Below are positions 18,391-27,481 of a stretch of 41,457 nucleotides of DNA, one piece after another; the first letter of the stretch is position 1, and every line of letters begins with the position of its first letter. The position numbers and the translations under genes were made by a program. Location: assembly GCA_029261165.1 (NCBI GenBank), contig JAJDBV010000077.1, positions 1 to 41,457 on the forward strand. The letters run 5' to 3'. The DNA is from Nitrospirota bacterium (GTDB taxonomy: Bacteria; Nitrospirota; Nitrospiria; SBBL01; JAADHI01). Below the pieces are notes generated by a model. That model searched no databases. It saw only the letters and a program-made list of their open reading frames with translations, and was not told the DNA's origin.

Positions 18391-18772
18391 GTATCTTATC
18401 GTAGGTGGTTATGCAGTCGGATATCACGGGTATCCGCGAGCGACGGGAGACATGGATATTTGGATTGCAGTTAATGAATCGAATGCGCGGAAAGTTGAAA
18501 AAGTCCTCTTGGATTTTGGTATGCCGGTTGAGGCGGTGACTATGGAGTTGTTTACTGAGAGAGACAAAATCATTCGTATGGGTGTTCCTCCGGTTCGAAT
18601 TGAGGTCATTACCGGTGCATCGGGTGTCGACTTCACTGATTGTTATGCCAGACGGGAGGAGGTCGAGCTTGATGGAGTAAGAGTGAATTTTATCTCGATT
18701 GAAGATCTAAAGAAAAACAAAAAAGCGAGCGGCAGGCACAAGGATTTGGAAGATTTGGACCAGTTGCCGTGA
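18323..18772 (+). CDS. MNT-type nucleotidyltransferase (DUF6036-like)
   Basis: This 149-residue protein of the minimal nucleotidyltransferase superfamily has the motif G-G-Y-A-V-G-Y-H-G-Y-P-R-A-T with the catalytic pair D-M-D directly after it (G-D-M-D-I-W-I). Its C-terminus, K-x-N-K-K-A-S-G-R-x-K-D-L-E-D-L, is characteristic of the family. Members transfer NMP or AMP to proteins or RNA and often belong to toxin-antitoxin or defence-type cassettes. The ATG at 18323 lies inside the preceding short gene. Whether this protein is the toxin or the antitoxin cannot be told from sequence. Confidence 0.85.
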   Translation: MARIELHPDFKDFLKLLNSRSVEYLIVGGYAVGYHGYPRATGDMDIWIAVNESNARKVEKVLLDFGMPVEAVTMELFTERDKIIRMGVPPVRIEVITGASGVDFTDCYARREEVELDGVRVNFISIEDLKKNKKASGRHKDLEDLDQLP

Positions 18773-18852
18773 AAGTCAATACGGCTGACATTGACCTTAG
18801 GCAAAATCTAAATCGTTTGGAGGTTAAAAAGTAACATAGTATTAGTTTTCCA

Positions 18853-18881
18853 TTGACATTTTGTATTCATATGATTACACT
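18853..18881 (+). promoter_or_regulatory. Sigma-70-like promoter of the XRE regulator
   Basis: Perfect TTGACA (18853-18858), a 17-base spacer and TACACT (18876-18881). The apparent in-frame TTG at 18853 is therefore the -35 box and not a start codon. Transcription is expected from about 18888. Confidence 0.75.
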
Positions 18882-18906
18882 TTTCTTCGTGAGGGCAGAT
18901 ACTACT

Positions 18907-19377
18907 TTGGTCAAGATCGGTGAAAGAGTCAAGAAATTACGGAGATCGAGAGGCTGGACTCAAAAGCAGCTTGCGGAGAAGGCAGGCCTTCACCGAGTTA
19001 GCATCGGACAGATCGAAGCCGAAATGCGGACTCCTGATCTTAAAACACGAAACAAATTGGCCAAAGCTTTCAAGATCAAGATAGCAAATCTGTTAGGGGA
19101 GGAGACAATGGAGTGGAATGTTCAAATAGAAAAAAAAGTTAGCTTAGTTAAGGGAAATGATACGGATGTTAAGAGAGTATCCGAATGGTTAAGCAAAATT
19201 GAGGAGGCCGAGAAGGGTTGGGCTTGGAATGATCAGATGAGTGCGGGTCGTGCAAAATCTTTCCTGGAGCTAGCAAATACCTACAAGAAATTGGCCATCC
19301 TCGAACTTTATAATCTTCAGTATGCAAATACGGAAGAAAAACATCTTTGGCAAAAATCAATGGACATCGCTGAGTAA
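18907..19377 (+). CDS. XRE-family helix-turn-helix regulator
   Basis: This DNA-binding regulator has 156 residues. The N-terminus I-G-E-R-V-K-K-L-R-R-S-R-G-W-T-Q leads into a canonical Cro/CI-type HTH (Q-L-A-E-K-A-G-L-H-R-V-S-I-G-Q-I-E, ending L-A-K-A-F-K-I). A C-terminal helical region of about 90 residues follows that I do not recognise. TTG 18907 matches the usual N-terminal length and has GAGGG 11 bases upstream; GTG 18889 would be a near-leaderless alternative. It is AT-rich relative to its neighbours and has its own promoter. It sits right after the short ORF/nucleotidyltransferase pair and may regulate that cassette. Confidence 0.85.
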   Translation: MVKIGERVKKLRRSRGWTQKQLAEKAGLHRVSIGQIEAEMRTPDLKTRNKLAKAFKIKIANLLGEETMEWNVQIEKKVSLVKGNDTDVKRVSEWLSKIEEAEKGWAWNDQMSAGRAKSFLELANTYKKLAILELYNLQYANTEEKHLWQKSMDIAE

Positions 19378-19466
19378 TATTTTTTGTCTCGATGGGCTCA
19401 AGAGACAACGATTACTTGAAAGTCCGACCTGCACTGGAGCCGACCGTATAGTGGAGAGAAAATTAA

Positions 19467-19979
19467 ATGAAGGTCGAGATTATTGAAGGGAGTCTTCTGG
19501 ATTGTGAGGCCGATGTTATTGTGAATCCGGCGAATAGTCGGGGACAAATGGGCGGCGGGGTTGCCGGTGTGATCCGCAGGGTTTCCGGAAAAGAGGTCGA
19601 GTCTGAAGCGATGAGGCTAGCGCCGATTCCGGTCGGAAAGGCTGTTTTGACGGGTGGGGGGAAGAGCCGCTTCAAGGGGATCATTCACGCCCCAACCATG
19701 GTTCAGCCAGACGAGGTGATCCCGGTTGGAAATGTGTGGAAAGCGACCCGTGCGGTACTTGATCTCGCTGAAAAAGAACAGATCGATCACCTTGGATTTC
19801 CCGGCATGGGGACCGGTGTCGGGAGGGTTTCCCCGGATGCTGCCGCAGAAGCGATGATTGGTGAGATGACGTCCTTTCGAGGGAGGGCGATTCAAAAAAT
19901 CACCCTGGTGGATGTCCGCCGGGACATGGTTGCGGCCTGGAAATCCGCGTACTCGAAACAGAATCAAGAAGGAGAATAG
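19467..19979 (+). CDS. Macro-domain protein (ADP-ribose / O-acetyl-ADP-ribose hydrolase-like)
   Basis: This 170-residue single macro domain binds ADP-ribose and probably hydrolyses ADP-ribose esters such as the sirtuin by-product O-acetyl-ADP-ribose, or removes ADP-ribose from proteins. The motifs are V-N-P-A-N-S-R-G-Q-M-G-G-G-V-A-G near the start and G-F-P-G-M-G-T-G-V-G in the phosphate loop. GGAGAG precedes ATG 19467. Six bases after its stop begins a membrane-protein gene in the same direction. The sirtuin at 215-937 is far away, so a functional link is only a hypothesis. Confidence 0.88.
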   Translation: MKVEIIEGSLLDCEADVIVNPANSRGQMGGGVAGVIRRVSGKEVESEAMRLAPIPVGKAVLTGGGKSRFKGIIHAPTMVQPDEVIPVGNVWKATRAVLDLAEKEQIDHLGFPGMGTGVGRVSPDAAAEAMIGEMTSFRGRAIQKITLVDVRRDMVAAWKSAYSKQNQEGE

Positions 19980-19985
19980 AATTAA

Positions 19986-20930
19986 ATGCTACACAGAATG
20001 AAATTGCGTGTTGTTTACGGGGGCGGTCTGGCAAAGGATAAACTTGCGGGTCGTCTTAAAATGAAAGTCATTTTGTTGGCGGGGATTGCGGTACTGATTC
20101 CTTTTGCCGGCATTACCTATTTTCTGCTGACGGATCCGGGTGTGATGGAATTGGTTCTGATCGGTTTTCTCTCTTCCCTTTCCTGCATCCCGGTTGTTCT
20201 TTGTGCCTACGCGAAAGGATATGGCCGCCCTCTGGCAGATCTCTGGCGGGAACGCCCCGGAGAGATGAAATCCCTGGCCATCAAGATCGGTTTTCTCTAC
20301 GGCTTTGCCCTTTACTGGATGATTCTGGGGATCGTTGAATTTCTCTTCGGCTATGACGCCTTTCGGGCGGCGCTGATCAGTTTTGTGGCGAGTGCGGCAG
20401 CGAGAGATGGGTTTGAGATCGGTTACTATCGCGCCAAAGCAACGGTACAGGACCAGATCAGGATTTTCCCAGACAACCGTTCAATCAAAGAGCTTCTTCC
20501 GGTTGCGCCGGGGAAAATTATCGCCCTGCTGGTGACCGTGGTCCTCGGAGGAGGGATGACAGGTGCCTTTCTTGGTCCTCTCCTTCCAGAACCGCTTCAT
20601 CAGGCGGTGGCCATCGGCATCATCGTCGGTATTGTCACGACCTTCTCCTATGCCTGGTCGCTTGAAGACCCTCCCGGTTTCCGGGTACTCGTTCGGTTTT
20701 TCATCTGGCCCGGTTTCACCATGGCCTTGACCTATTTTTTGATCTTGGCCTACCTTCTCCGGAAGGTCTTCCTGGTGAACCTCCCCCCTTCCATTGATTT
20801 CGGACTCCTCATGGCGGCCTGTTCCGGATGGATGACTTATGAAACCCTTTTTCTTGGGTATCTTCAATGGAAGAAACCCCTTGCCGCAGCTGCTGTTTCA
20901 GACGAGCATGTTGATCCCGTTGCGTCGTAA
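19986..20930 (+). CDS. Polytopic membrane protein, unknown function
   Basis: This 314-residue protein has about seven or eight hydrophobic segments beginning near residue 26 (M-K-V-I-L-L-A-G-I-A-V), with two Arg/Lys-rich cytoplasmic loops. I recognise no family motif or catalytic site. GGAG lies 11 bases before ATG 19986. The M at residue 26 is an alternative but lacks a ribosome binding site. It follows the macro-domain gene after six bases and is followed by a LolA-like gene, so the three are probably co-transcribed. Confidence 0.7.
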   Translation: MLHRMKLRVVYGGGLAKDKLAGRLKMKVILLAGIAVLIPFAGITYFLLTDPGVMELVLIGFLSSLSCIPVVLCAYAKGYGRPLADLWRERPGEMKSLAIKIGFLYGFALYWMILGIVEFLFGYDAFRAALISFVASAAARDGFEIGYYRAKATVQDQIRIFPDNRSIKELLPVAPGKIIALLVTVVLGGGMTGAFLGPLLPEPLHQAVAIGIIVGIVTTFSYAWSLEDPPGFRVLVRFFIWPGFTMALTYFLILAYLLRKVFLVNLPPSIDFGLLMAACSGWMTYETLFLGYLQWKKPLAAAAVSDEHVDPVAS

Positions 20931-20967
20931 TGTGAATAATGCTATGTTTCTCAGAGGAGAAGAAGCT

Positions 20968-21618
20968 ATGCTGAAACAGAACAAGCCCTTGGGTGCAGCC
21001 CTCATTGCCCTGTTTGTCTTGATTTCCGTCCCGATCGCTGCTTCAAATTCCTGGGCTGATTATATGGCTGATCAGTATATTACGATCTCTCATGGAGAGT
21101 TTGGAGGAGATCGGCGGATCATGGAGGCCAAGCTCTATTCCCAGGGGAAGAAGTTGCGTATGGAAACGACAATGGCGGGACGGAAGTCGATCAATATCTC
21201 ACGCGGAGACAAGAGTCCTCCTGTCATGTGGGTCTTGATGCCGAATGAAAAGATGTACATGGAGACCCTGGGAAAAGAAGGGGAAGGAAATCCGATGGAC
21301 CCGGGTGCAAGAGCAGGTGTTGAAAAAATATTTGTCACGAAGGAGCATGTCGCCGGGCGCCTGACAAATAAGTTTAAGCTTGTCTGGAAGGACAAGGACG
21401 GCAGCCGCTTAAGCGGCTTTGCCTGGGAGTTGATCGAACTCAATAATGCTCCCATCCGTCAGGAGTTTTTCAATAAAAATGAGCATGTCCTCGTCCAATT
21501 GGCCAACATCACTGTCAAGAAGCTTGATCCTGACCTCTTTGAAGTTCCGGAAGGATATCGCAAGATCTCAATGCCTCCTCAGATGCCGCCTAGCCCGCCC
21601 ATTCCTGATCGGCCGTAG
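20968..21618 (+). CDS. Secreted LolA-like / DUF4412-type protein
   Basis: This 216-residue protein has a clear Sec signal peptide (M-L-K-Q-N-K-P... to about A-A-S-N-S-W-A). The mature part alternates short beta strands in the pattern of lipoprotein-carrier folds: I-M-E-A-K-L-Y then G-K-K-L-R-M-E-T, and near the end I-T-V-K-K-L-D-P-D-L-F-E-V-P-E-G-Y. It ends with a Pro-rich tail. I chose ATG 20968 because AGAGGAG lies close upstream; the longer frame from 20839 overlaps the membrane-protein gene. A role in carrying a lipid or sensing the envelope is inferred from the fold only. Confidence 0.8.
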   Translation: MLKQNKPLGAALIALFVLISVPIAASNSWADYMADQYITISHGEFGGDRRIMEAKLYSQGKKLRMETTMAGRKSINISRGDKSPPVMWVLMPNEKMYMETLGKEGEGNPMDPGARAGVEKIFVTKEHVAGRLTNKFKLVWKDKDGSRLSGFAWELIELNNAPIRQEFFNKNEHVLVQLANITVKKLDPDLFEVPEGYRKISMPPQMPPSPPIPDRP

Positions 21619-21958
21619 CTTCCCCAGAAACTTCATTCATAATAATCCTCTTTCTCTCCATCATGATTAACGAAGATGAGGACCATTCCTGAATCTCAAC
21701 GTAAAATTATTGATAATCCAAGGGCTGTCTCCGGGCCTATTGAAGGCCGTCTTCCAGAATTTCAATAAAATATCCCGGTCGGTATTGTATGGCTTGACAA
21801 TGAGTAGAAACCTGTTAGGATTGGAAAAAATAGCGGTGTTTCCGTGCTTTACGAAGTGGATATGTTGTACTTGTATGATAAAAATAGCTGTTCGGTATAA
21901 GAAGCTTGATTGTAGGGGAGTCGTCTGCCATCCTGCCCCCCAGGTTAGGAGTTAGCGG
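21619..21958. other. Intergenic region before the M23 endopeptidase gene
   Basis: These 340 bases are AT-rich and contain no ORF with a plausible ribosome binding site. They hold the promoter candidate at 21794-21821, which leaves a leader of about 130 bases. I see no terminator with a T-tract after the LolA-like gene. Confidence 0.55.
21794..21821 (+). promoter_or_regulatory. Sigma-70-like promoter upstream of the M23 endopeptidase
   Basis: TTGACA (21794-21799) is separated by 16 bases from TAGGAT (21816-21821), which is 4 of 6 to the -10 consensus. The expected start is near 21828. Confidence 0.5.
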
Positions 21959-22870
21959 ATGGGGAAGAAGCGAGAAGTTTACACGGTTGTCGTCCTCCCG
22001 AGTCCGACGTCGGAACCCTACCGGTTTACTCTCAGAAAGAGTATACTCAGGTCCCTCATTGGATTTTCCTCTGTTTTTATCCTCCTGTTGATCGTTTTCT
22101 TTACAAGATATTTATTTATGTTGGACCAACTGTCTGACCTTAAGGATCTCCGAAGAGAAACGAAAGCCCAGAAAATACAGATCCAGAGTTTTGTCGGGAC
22201 CATTGATGATTTAAAGGATCAGATGACCCGTTTGGTGGAGTTTGACCGTAAGCTGCGTGTGATCACGGATATCGGCATTAGCCAGGAAAATAGCAGTTTG
22301 CTTGGTCGTGGTGGACCCGAAGAAGACACACCCGACTCAACGATCGGCTCTGATTCTATGTCGCGGATTACATCCATCATTCGATCAGACTTGGGGGAAC
22401 TCAGGGAAGAATCGATTCGGCAAGAGAGGAGTTTTCAGGAGATTTCCGAGGTTGTCCGCAGCCGTCAGTCCCTCTGGGCTTCCACCCCCTCAGTCTGGCC
22501 CACAGATGGTTGGATCAGTTCTTCATTTGGGAAACGGATCTCTCCTTTTACCGGACGCCTTCAACGACATAAAGGAATAGATATCGTCGCACGGCCGGGA
22601 ACGCCTATAATTGCTCCAGCAAAAGGGGTCGTGACTTATTCCCGATTTAATGGCGGGTATGGTAAGTTTTTAAAACTGAATCATGGATATGGGTATGTTA
22701 CACATTATGGTCATCTCTCAAAGGCGGCAGTGAAAGTCGGTCAGAAAGTGAAGCGGGGAGAGATCATAGGTTATGTTGGTAACACAGGGCTCTCGACCGG
22801 TCCTCACCTCCACTATGAAGTTTTTGTAAATTCAATACCTGTAAATCCGATGAAATACATCCTGAACTAG
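21959..22870 (+). CDS. M23-family (LytM/NlpD-like) peptidoglycan endopeptidase
   Basis: This inner-membrane-anchored peptidase has 303 residues. A cytoplasmic N-terminus is followed by one TM helix (about 32-53), a coiled-coil stretch (about 55-105) and the C-terminal M23 domain (about 185-300). Zinc ligands are visible: H204-K-G-I-D208 and the H283-L-H285-Y-E motif, with H-Y-G-H at 249-252. TAGGAG sits seven bases before ATG 21959. It would cut peptide crosslinks or, if a ligand is altered, act as an activator. No ligand appears lost here, so activity is expected. Confidence 0.92.
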   Translation: MGKKREVYTVVVLPSPTSEPYRFTLRKSILRSLIGFSSVFILLLIVFFTRYLFMLDQLSDLKDLRRETKAQKIQIQSFVGTIDDLKDQMTRLVEFDRKLRVITDIGISQENSSLLGRGGPEEDTPDSTIGSDSMSRITSIIRSDLGELREESIRQERSFQEISEVVRSRQSLWASTPSVWPTDGWISSSFGKRISPFTGRLQRHKGIDIVARPGTPIIAPAKGVVTYSRFNGGYGKFLKLNHGYGYVTHYGHLSKAAVKVGQKVKRGEIIGYVGNTGLSTGPHLHYEVFVNSIPVNPMKYILN

Positions 22871-23118
22871 CCTCATATCAGTGAGGGCTGTTCCGGCAAG
22901 CGTGTGATGTTTACTGGAGAGGGTCTCACGGTAAGTCGCTTCAAACTCATCCAACAATATTGAGGGACGGTGCGGGTCGATTTGCAGGAGAGCTTGGTTC
23001 TTTCCTGTAGAAGGAGGAGAGCAAAGGGCGGTTTACCATTTTCTCTCCCGGATTATCAACGCTGGTATGGCCACCCATGCGGTCGGTCTTATCGGGTAGG
23101 AGGAGGTTTGCAGGTCCG

Positions 23119-23325
23119 ATGGCGGTGAAAGGTAAAGTGAAGTGGTTTAACGAAAAAAAAGGGTATGGGTTTATTGAAAGGGAAGATGGTGGAGATGTTT
23201 TTGTCCATTTTTCTGCGATTTCGGGGGACGGTTTTAAGACATTGGCTGAAGGGGATGCGGTTGAGTTTGAAGTGACCCAGGGAGAGAAAGGTCCTCAAGC
23301 ATCTGATGTTCATAAATCGATATGA
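23119..23325 (+). CDS. cspA: Cold-shock protein (CspA family)
   Basis: This single cold-shock domain of 68 residues starts [11 protein letters not shown] and has the RNP1-type K-G-Y-G-F-I and RNP2-type V-F-V-H-F motifs that bind single-stranded RNA and DNA. A longer frame from 23077 is less likely: ATG 23119 is preceded by GGAGG, and the N-terminus then fits the family. It is followed by a perfect hairpin terminator. A leader of up to about 250 bases without a gene precedes it, as is common for cold-shock mRNAs. Confidence 0.95.
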   Translation: MAVKGKVKWFNEKKGYGFIEREDGGDVFVHFSAISGDGFKTLAEGDAVEFEVTQGEKGPQASDVHKSI

Positions 23326-23344
23326 CAATCGATTGCATATGAAA

Positions 23345-23390
23345 TTGCAAAAAGCCCCGACAAGGATGTTCTTGTCGGGGCTTTTTGCAA
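23345..23390. terminator. Perfect bidirectional intrinsic terminator after cspA
   Basis: A 20-bp perfect inverted repeat (23345-23364 and 23371-23390) with a six-base loop has a GC-rich core GCCCCGACAAG. A-tracts and T-tracts at the ends make it a Rho-independent terminator working for cspA on the plus strand and potentially in the opposite direction too. Confidence 0.95.
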
Positions 23391-23433
23391 TAGCGAGGCC
23401 TAATCGTTTTATGATAAAATCAGCGTGTTTTCG

Positions 23434-23592
23434 CGTGACCATTCAGCACACCCCACTTTTCCTCCATGTCGGCGTTGCTGCGGTGCTCGAATCCTCACGT
23501 ATGGAACATACGCTGCGGTACTGTGCGACTCGTGCCTTGCCCTGAAGGATGGGTCTCGCGAAGCCAAAATCCGGGCATGCTGAGTGGTCACG
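23434..23592. repeat. Small inverted-repeat (MITE-like or intergenic repeat) element
   Basis: Fifteen-base inverted ends (CGTGACCATTCAGCA at 23434-23448 and TGCTGAGTGGTCACG at 23578-23592, one mismatch) enclose 129 bases with a perfect hairpin CGTATG-GAA-CATACG at 23498-23512. Two GCTGCGGT copies flank the hairpin. No ORF of note lies inside. It looks like a mobile intergenic repeat, but copy number elsewhere cannot be judged. Confidence 0.6.
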
Positions 23593-23653
23593 TTTTTACT
23601 ATAAGGCATGAAAATAAAGATCAGGTAAGAAACACAAATATTATGGAGTTGAG

Positions 23654-26371
23654 GTGTTAGGAAGTCTTGTCAGAAAAGTCATTGGAAGCCGTAATGACAG
23701 AGAGTTGAAGCGTTTGCAACCCCTCGTCTCACAGGTCAACGCTCTGGAGGAATCGCTATTAAAACTGACAGATCAACAGTTGCGGGAGAAAACCGACCTT
23801 TTGAAGGAGCGTCTCCTCCTTCCTCCTGAGGTCCAGGAAGCTGCCGGCGATACGGAGGAAGCGGGTCAGGAAGAGGTGGCTGCGGATGAGCAATCGAAGG
23901 AACTCGCGAAGCGGCTCGATGACGTCCTCCCGGAAGCCTTCGCACTGGTCAGGGAGGCGTCAAAGCGTGTTCTCGGTATGCGCCATTTTGATGTCCAGAT
24001 CCTTGGGGGGATTATCCTGCATGAAGGGAAAATTGCCGAGATGAGGACGGGTGAAGGAAAAACCCTGGCCGCGACACTTCCGGTTTATCTGAACGCACTG
24101 GCCGGAAAGGGGGTCCATGTTGTTACCGTCAATGATTATCTGGCGACGCGGGATGCCGAATGGATGGGGAAGGTTTATCGCTTTCTGGGCCTGACGGTCG
24201 GAAGCATTCATCATGATGCCTCGGATGAGGAACGGCAAGCGGCGTATGGGTCGGATGTGACCTATGGGACCAACAACGAGTTTGGTTTTGATTACCTGCG
24301 TGACAACATGAAGTTTGATCCCTTACGTTTTGTCCAGCGTGATCCCTACTTTGCCATTATTGACGAGGTCGACAGTATCTTAATTGATGAGGCACGAACA
24401 CCCCTCATTATTTCAGGCCCGGCCGAGAAATCAACGGCGCTCTATTATCGGGTTAATCAGATCATCCCTTCACTTAAAAAAGAGGCGGACTATACCGTTG
24501 AAGAGAAGTCGAAGACGGTGACGCTTACTGAGGAAGGCAATGCAAAAGTTGAAAGGTTGCTGGAGGTTGATAATCTCTATGATCTTGCCAATATATCGCT
24601 GGTCCACCATGTTCTCCAGTCCTTAAAGGCCCATGTCATATTTAAACGGGATATTGACTATGTCGTCAAGGAGGGCGAGGTCATTATCGTTGACGAATTT
24701 ACCGGCCGCATGATGCAGGGTCGGAGATGGAGTGACGGACTTCATCAGGCGGTGGAAGCAAAAGAGGGTGTGAAAATTGCCAACGAAAATCAAACCCTGG
24801 CATCAATCACCTTTCAGAATTACTTTAGGCTTTATAATAAATTGGGGGGGATGACCGGTACGGCCGACACGGAGGCGGCCGAATTTGCAAAGACCTATAA
24901 CCTGGAGGTGCTCGTTATCCCACCGAATCGTAGCATGATCCGGGAAGACCTTTCAGACGTGATCTATCGAACCAAGCAGGAAAAGTTCGAGGCGATCGCC
25001 CTGGAGATCATCGAACTCAACCAGACTGGACATCCCACTCTTGTCGGGACGATCTCAATTGAAAACTCAGAACTTCTCTCAGCGATTTTAAAACGTAAAG
25101 GCATACCGCATTCCGTACTCAATGCGAAGCATCACGATAAGGAAGCGGCCATTATCGCCCAAGCCGGCAGCAAAGGGGCCGTGACGATTGCAACCAACAT
25201 GGCCGGTCGTGGGACCGATATTCTCTTGGGGGGCAATCCGGATTTTTTGTTTGACCAGTACAAACAACAGCATCCTGACGCATCGGAAGAAGATCTTCAA
25301 CAGACGAAAGAGAGATTCATTGAGGAGAATGAGAGAGAAAAAAAAGAGGTGCTTGATGTCGGAGGGCTCCACATTATCGGCACGGAACGTCACGAGTCCC
25401 GCCGGGTTGACAACCAATTACGAGGTCGTTCAGGTCGACAGGGAGATCCAGGATCTTCACGGTTTTATCTTTCTCTGGAAGATGATCTTCTCCGGATTTT
25501 TGGATCGGACAAGATTTCAAAACTCATGGGTCGTCTCGGAATGGAAGAGGGGGTTCCGATTGAACATCGGATGGTCAGCCGCGCTATTGAAAATGCACAA
25601 AAACGGGTGGAATCTCATAACTTCGATATTCGGAAACAACTTCTCGAGTATGACGATGTGATGAATAAGCAGCGTACGGTTATTTATGCGCGCCGCAGAG
25701 AGGTCCTTTCCGCTGAGGGGATTGAAGAAGATATTCTGGAGATGATTGACGAACAGATTGACAATATCCTGATCGCGTATTGTCCCGAAGAGGCTTATTC
25801 CGAGGCATGGGATGGAGAGGGTTTGGCAGAGGCCCTGCTACACCACTTTTCTTTAACCGTCTCTCAAGAGGACCTCGGGTTTCCCGATATCGGCAGGGAT
25901 GCCCTGAAGGAGGGAATTCTTCAGAGGGTTCAGGGGGTTTTTCGCCAGAAAGAATCGGAATTTGGTGAAAAACTAATGCATCAACTTGAAGAACAGATAT
26001 TTCTTCGGATGATCGATTCCCACTGGAAGGACCACCTGCTCGCAATGGATTCCTTAAAAGAAGGGATCGGTTTACGCGGATACGGCCAAAAGGAACCCCT
26101 CAGCGAATACAAAAAAGAAGGTTTTGAGATGTTCACGGCAATGATTGACCGGATTAAGGGGGACACCCTTGAACAACTCTTCCGTGTACAAATTGTCCAA
26201 GAGGAAAGGAAGCCTATGGCGGCCGTTTTCCCAGGCGAGCAAGAGATGCAGATGAATCGCGGTGAATCAGCCGCGCCCCGGACCGTTCATCGTGAAGGAA
26301 AAAAGGTTGGAAGAAATGATCCCTGCACCTGTGGGAGCGGTAAGAAGTACAAGAAATGTTGTGGAAGATAG
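23654..26371 (+). CDS. secA: Preprotein translocase ATPase SecA
   Basis: This motor drives preproteins through SecYEG. The 905 residues carry the Walker A site M-R-T-G-E-G-K-T (about 130-137), the DEAD-type box [14 protein letters not shown], the V-N-D-Y-L block and the helicase C-terminal R-G-R-S-G-R-Q-G-D. The C-terminal zinc motif [13 protein letters not shown] (891-903) is the SecB/membrane contact. An acidic insertion (about 57-85, rich in Glu and Ala) lies between the N-terminal helix and NBD1. The start is GTG 23654, with GGAG six to nine bases upstream. secG is encoded far away in this window. Confidence 0.97.
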   Translation: MLGSLVRKVIGSRNDRELKRLQPLVSQVNALEESLLKLTDQQLREKTDLLKERLLLPPEVQEAAGDTEEAGQEEVAADEQSKELAKRLDDVLPEAFALVREASKRVLGMRHFDVQILGGIILHEGKIAEMRTGEGKTLAATLPVYLNALAGKGVHVVTVNDYLATRDAEWMGKVYRFLGLTVGSIHHDASDEERQAAYGSDVTYGTNNEFGFDYLRDNMKFDPLRFVQRDPYFAIIDEVDSILIDEARTPLIISGPAEKSTALYYRVNQIIPSLKKEADYTVEEKSKTVTLTEEGNAKVERLLEVDNLYDLANISLVHHVLQSLKAHVIFKRDIDYVVKEGEVIIVDEFTGRMMQGRRWSDGLHQAVEAKEGVKIANENQTLASITFQNYFRLYNKLGGMTGTADTEAAEFAKTYNLEVLVIPPNRSMIREDLSDVIYRTKQEKFEAIALEIIELNQTGHPTLVGTISIENSELLSAILKRKGIPHSVLNAKHHDKEAAIIAQAGSKGAVTIATNMAGRGTDILLGGNPDFLFDQYKQQHPDASEEDLQQTKERFIEENEREKKEVLDVGGLHIIGTERHESRRVDNQLRGRSGRQGDPGSSRFYLSLEDDLLRIFGSDKISKLMGRLGMEEGVPIEHRMVSRAIENAQKRVESHNFDIRKQLLEYDDVMNKQRTVIYARRREVLSAEGIEEDILEMIDEQIDNILIAYCPEEAYSEAWDGEGLAEALLHHFSLTVSQEDLGFPDIGRDALKEGILQRVQGVFRQKESEFGEKLMHQLEEQIFLRMIDSHWKDHLLAMDSLKEGIGLRGYGQKEPLSEYKKEGFEMFTAMIDRIKGDTLEQLFRVQIVQEERKPMAAVFPGEQEMQMNRGESAAPRTVHREGKKVGRNDPCTCGSGKKYKKCCGR

Positions 26372-26374
26372 AGA

Positions 26375-27481
26375 GTGAAAAAGGCCAAGACTGAAAGTAA
26401 GCCTAAGCGGCTTCGTAAAAGTGATGACGCCGGTCTTCTTCTCCAGGAAAACACGCGCCTTAAGCAAGAGCTTCGTCGGAGAACCAAGGAACTTTCCTAC
26501 TTCATCATGTTTGGAAAGGCCCTTTCATCGGCGCTTGAGTTTGAGAAGGTTCTTCGGGTCATCATGGATACAGCGCGAAAGATGCTTCGTTGTGAGTCCT
26601 GGTCCCTCCTATTGGTCGATGCGCCAAGAAAAGAGCTCTATTTTAAAATGGTGAAGGGGCCGACGATGAAGTTGGCAAAAAAGGTTCGCTATAAAATAGG
26701 AGAAGGTCCTGCCGGTTGGGTCGCCGAACAAGGAAAACCGCTTCTTATCCCAGATTTTTCGAGCCAATGGCAGTTCCAGCCAAAGGAGTTTCATCCCCAT
26801 GTCGAGGCCAGGACGGCCCTTTGTCTCCCGATTATCAGCAAGAAAAAGGTCATCGGTGTTATTCAAATAATCAATCGTGCTGACGAGACGCCATTCGATG
26901 AAAATGACCTTAATCTACTGTCTAAATTGGTTGATCAGGCCGCTTTGGCGATAGAGCGTTCAGAGCTTTACAAAAAAATGGCCGATCTTGCATCAACAGA
27001 TGACCTGACCCATCTCTATAATATTCGATATTTGGACCGGGTCCTGGAGATGGAAATAAAACGGTGTAAACGATATTCCATCAGTCTTTCTCTCATATTT
27101 CTGGACATGGACTTTTTTAAGCTGGTCAACGATCAACATGGTCATCTCATGGGAAGCCAGGTCCTGGTTGAAGTTGCCAATATCCTCAACAACAGCCTTC
27201 GTGAAATCGACATCGTTGCCAGATATGGTGGTGATGAATTTGTTGTTGTTCTCCCCGAGACCAACGTGGAAATCGCCGGACGCATTGCTCGTCGTATTCG
27301 AAACGCCTTCCATTCGTACGAGTTTCTGAAAAAAGAAGGATTGTCCCTTCACCTCACCGCGAGTTTTGGTATTGCGGGGTTTCCAGATCAAGCCAAAAAC
27401 AAGACCGAGCTGATCCGCCTTGCAGACCAGGCGATGTATCGGGCCAAGGTGATGGGGCGGGACAAGATTTTTCTCGCCTAA
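26375..27481 (+). CDS. GAF-GGDEF diguanylate cyclase
   Basis: This soluble enzyme makes cyclic di-GMP from two GTP. The 368 residues comprise a basic, coiled N-terminus (1-40), a GAF sensor domain (about 45-195) and a GGDEF domain (about 205-368). The active site is G-G-D-E-F (285-289), preceded by the product-inhibition I-site R-E-I-D (276-279) at the canonical five-residue spacing, so it should be active and feedback-regulated. GTG 26375 begins three bases after the secA stop with GGAAG upstream, so it is probably co-transcribed with secA. The GAF ligand is unknown. Confidence 0.92.
   Translation: MKKAKTESKPKRLRKSDDAGLLLQENTRLKQELRRRTKELSYFIMFGKALSSALEFEKVLRVIMDTARKMLRCESWSLLLVDAPRKELYFKMVKGPTMKLAKKVRYKIGEGPAGWVAEQGKPLLIPDFSSQWQFQPKEFHPHVEARTALCLPIISKKKVIGVIQIINRADETPFDENDLNLLSKLVDQAALAIERSELYKKMADLASTDDLTHLYNIRYLDRVLEMEIKRCKRYSISLSLIFLDMDFFKLVNDQHGHLMGSQVLVEVANILNNSLREIDIVARYGGDEFVVVLPETNVEIAGRIARRIRNAFHSYEFLKKEGLSLHLTASFGIAGFPDQAKNKTELIRLADQAMYRAKVMGRDKIFLA

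Larger units (their letters stand above)
23326..23653. other. Intergenic region between cspA and secA
   Basis: This stretch holds the cspA terminator (23345-23390) and the small inverted-repeat element (23434-23592). The AT-rich bases from 23593 to 23653 lead to the secA start and presumably include its promoter, though no clear box pair was found. The overlapping short frames here are not supported as genes. Confidence 0.6.

Noticed and set aside
18853-18906. Longer N-terminus for the XRE regulator
   Set aside because: The TTG at 18853 is the -35 box of a good promoter and would be upstream of the transcript start.
22871-22888. Possible terminator after the M23 gene (CCTCA...TGAGG)
   Set aside because: Only a five-base stem and no T-tract.
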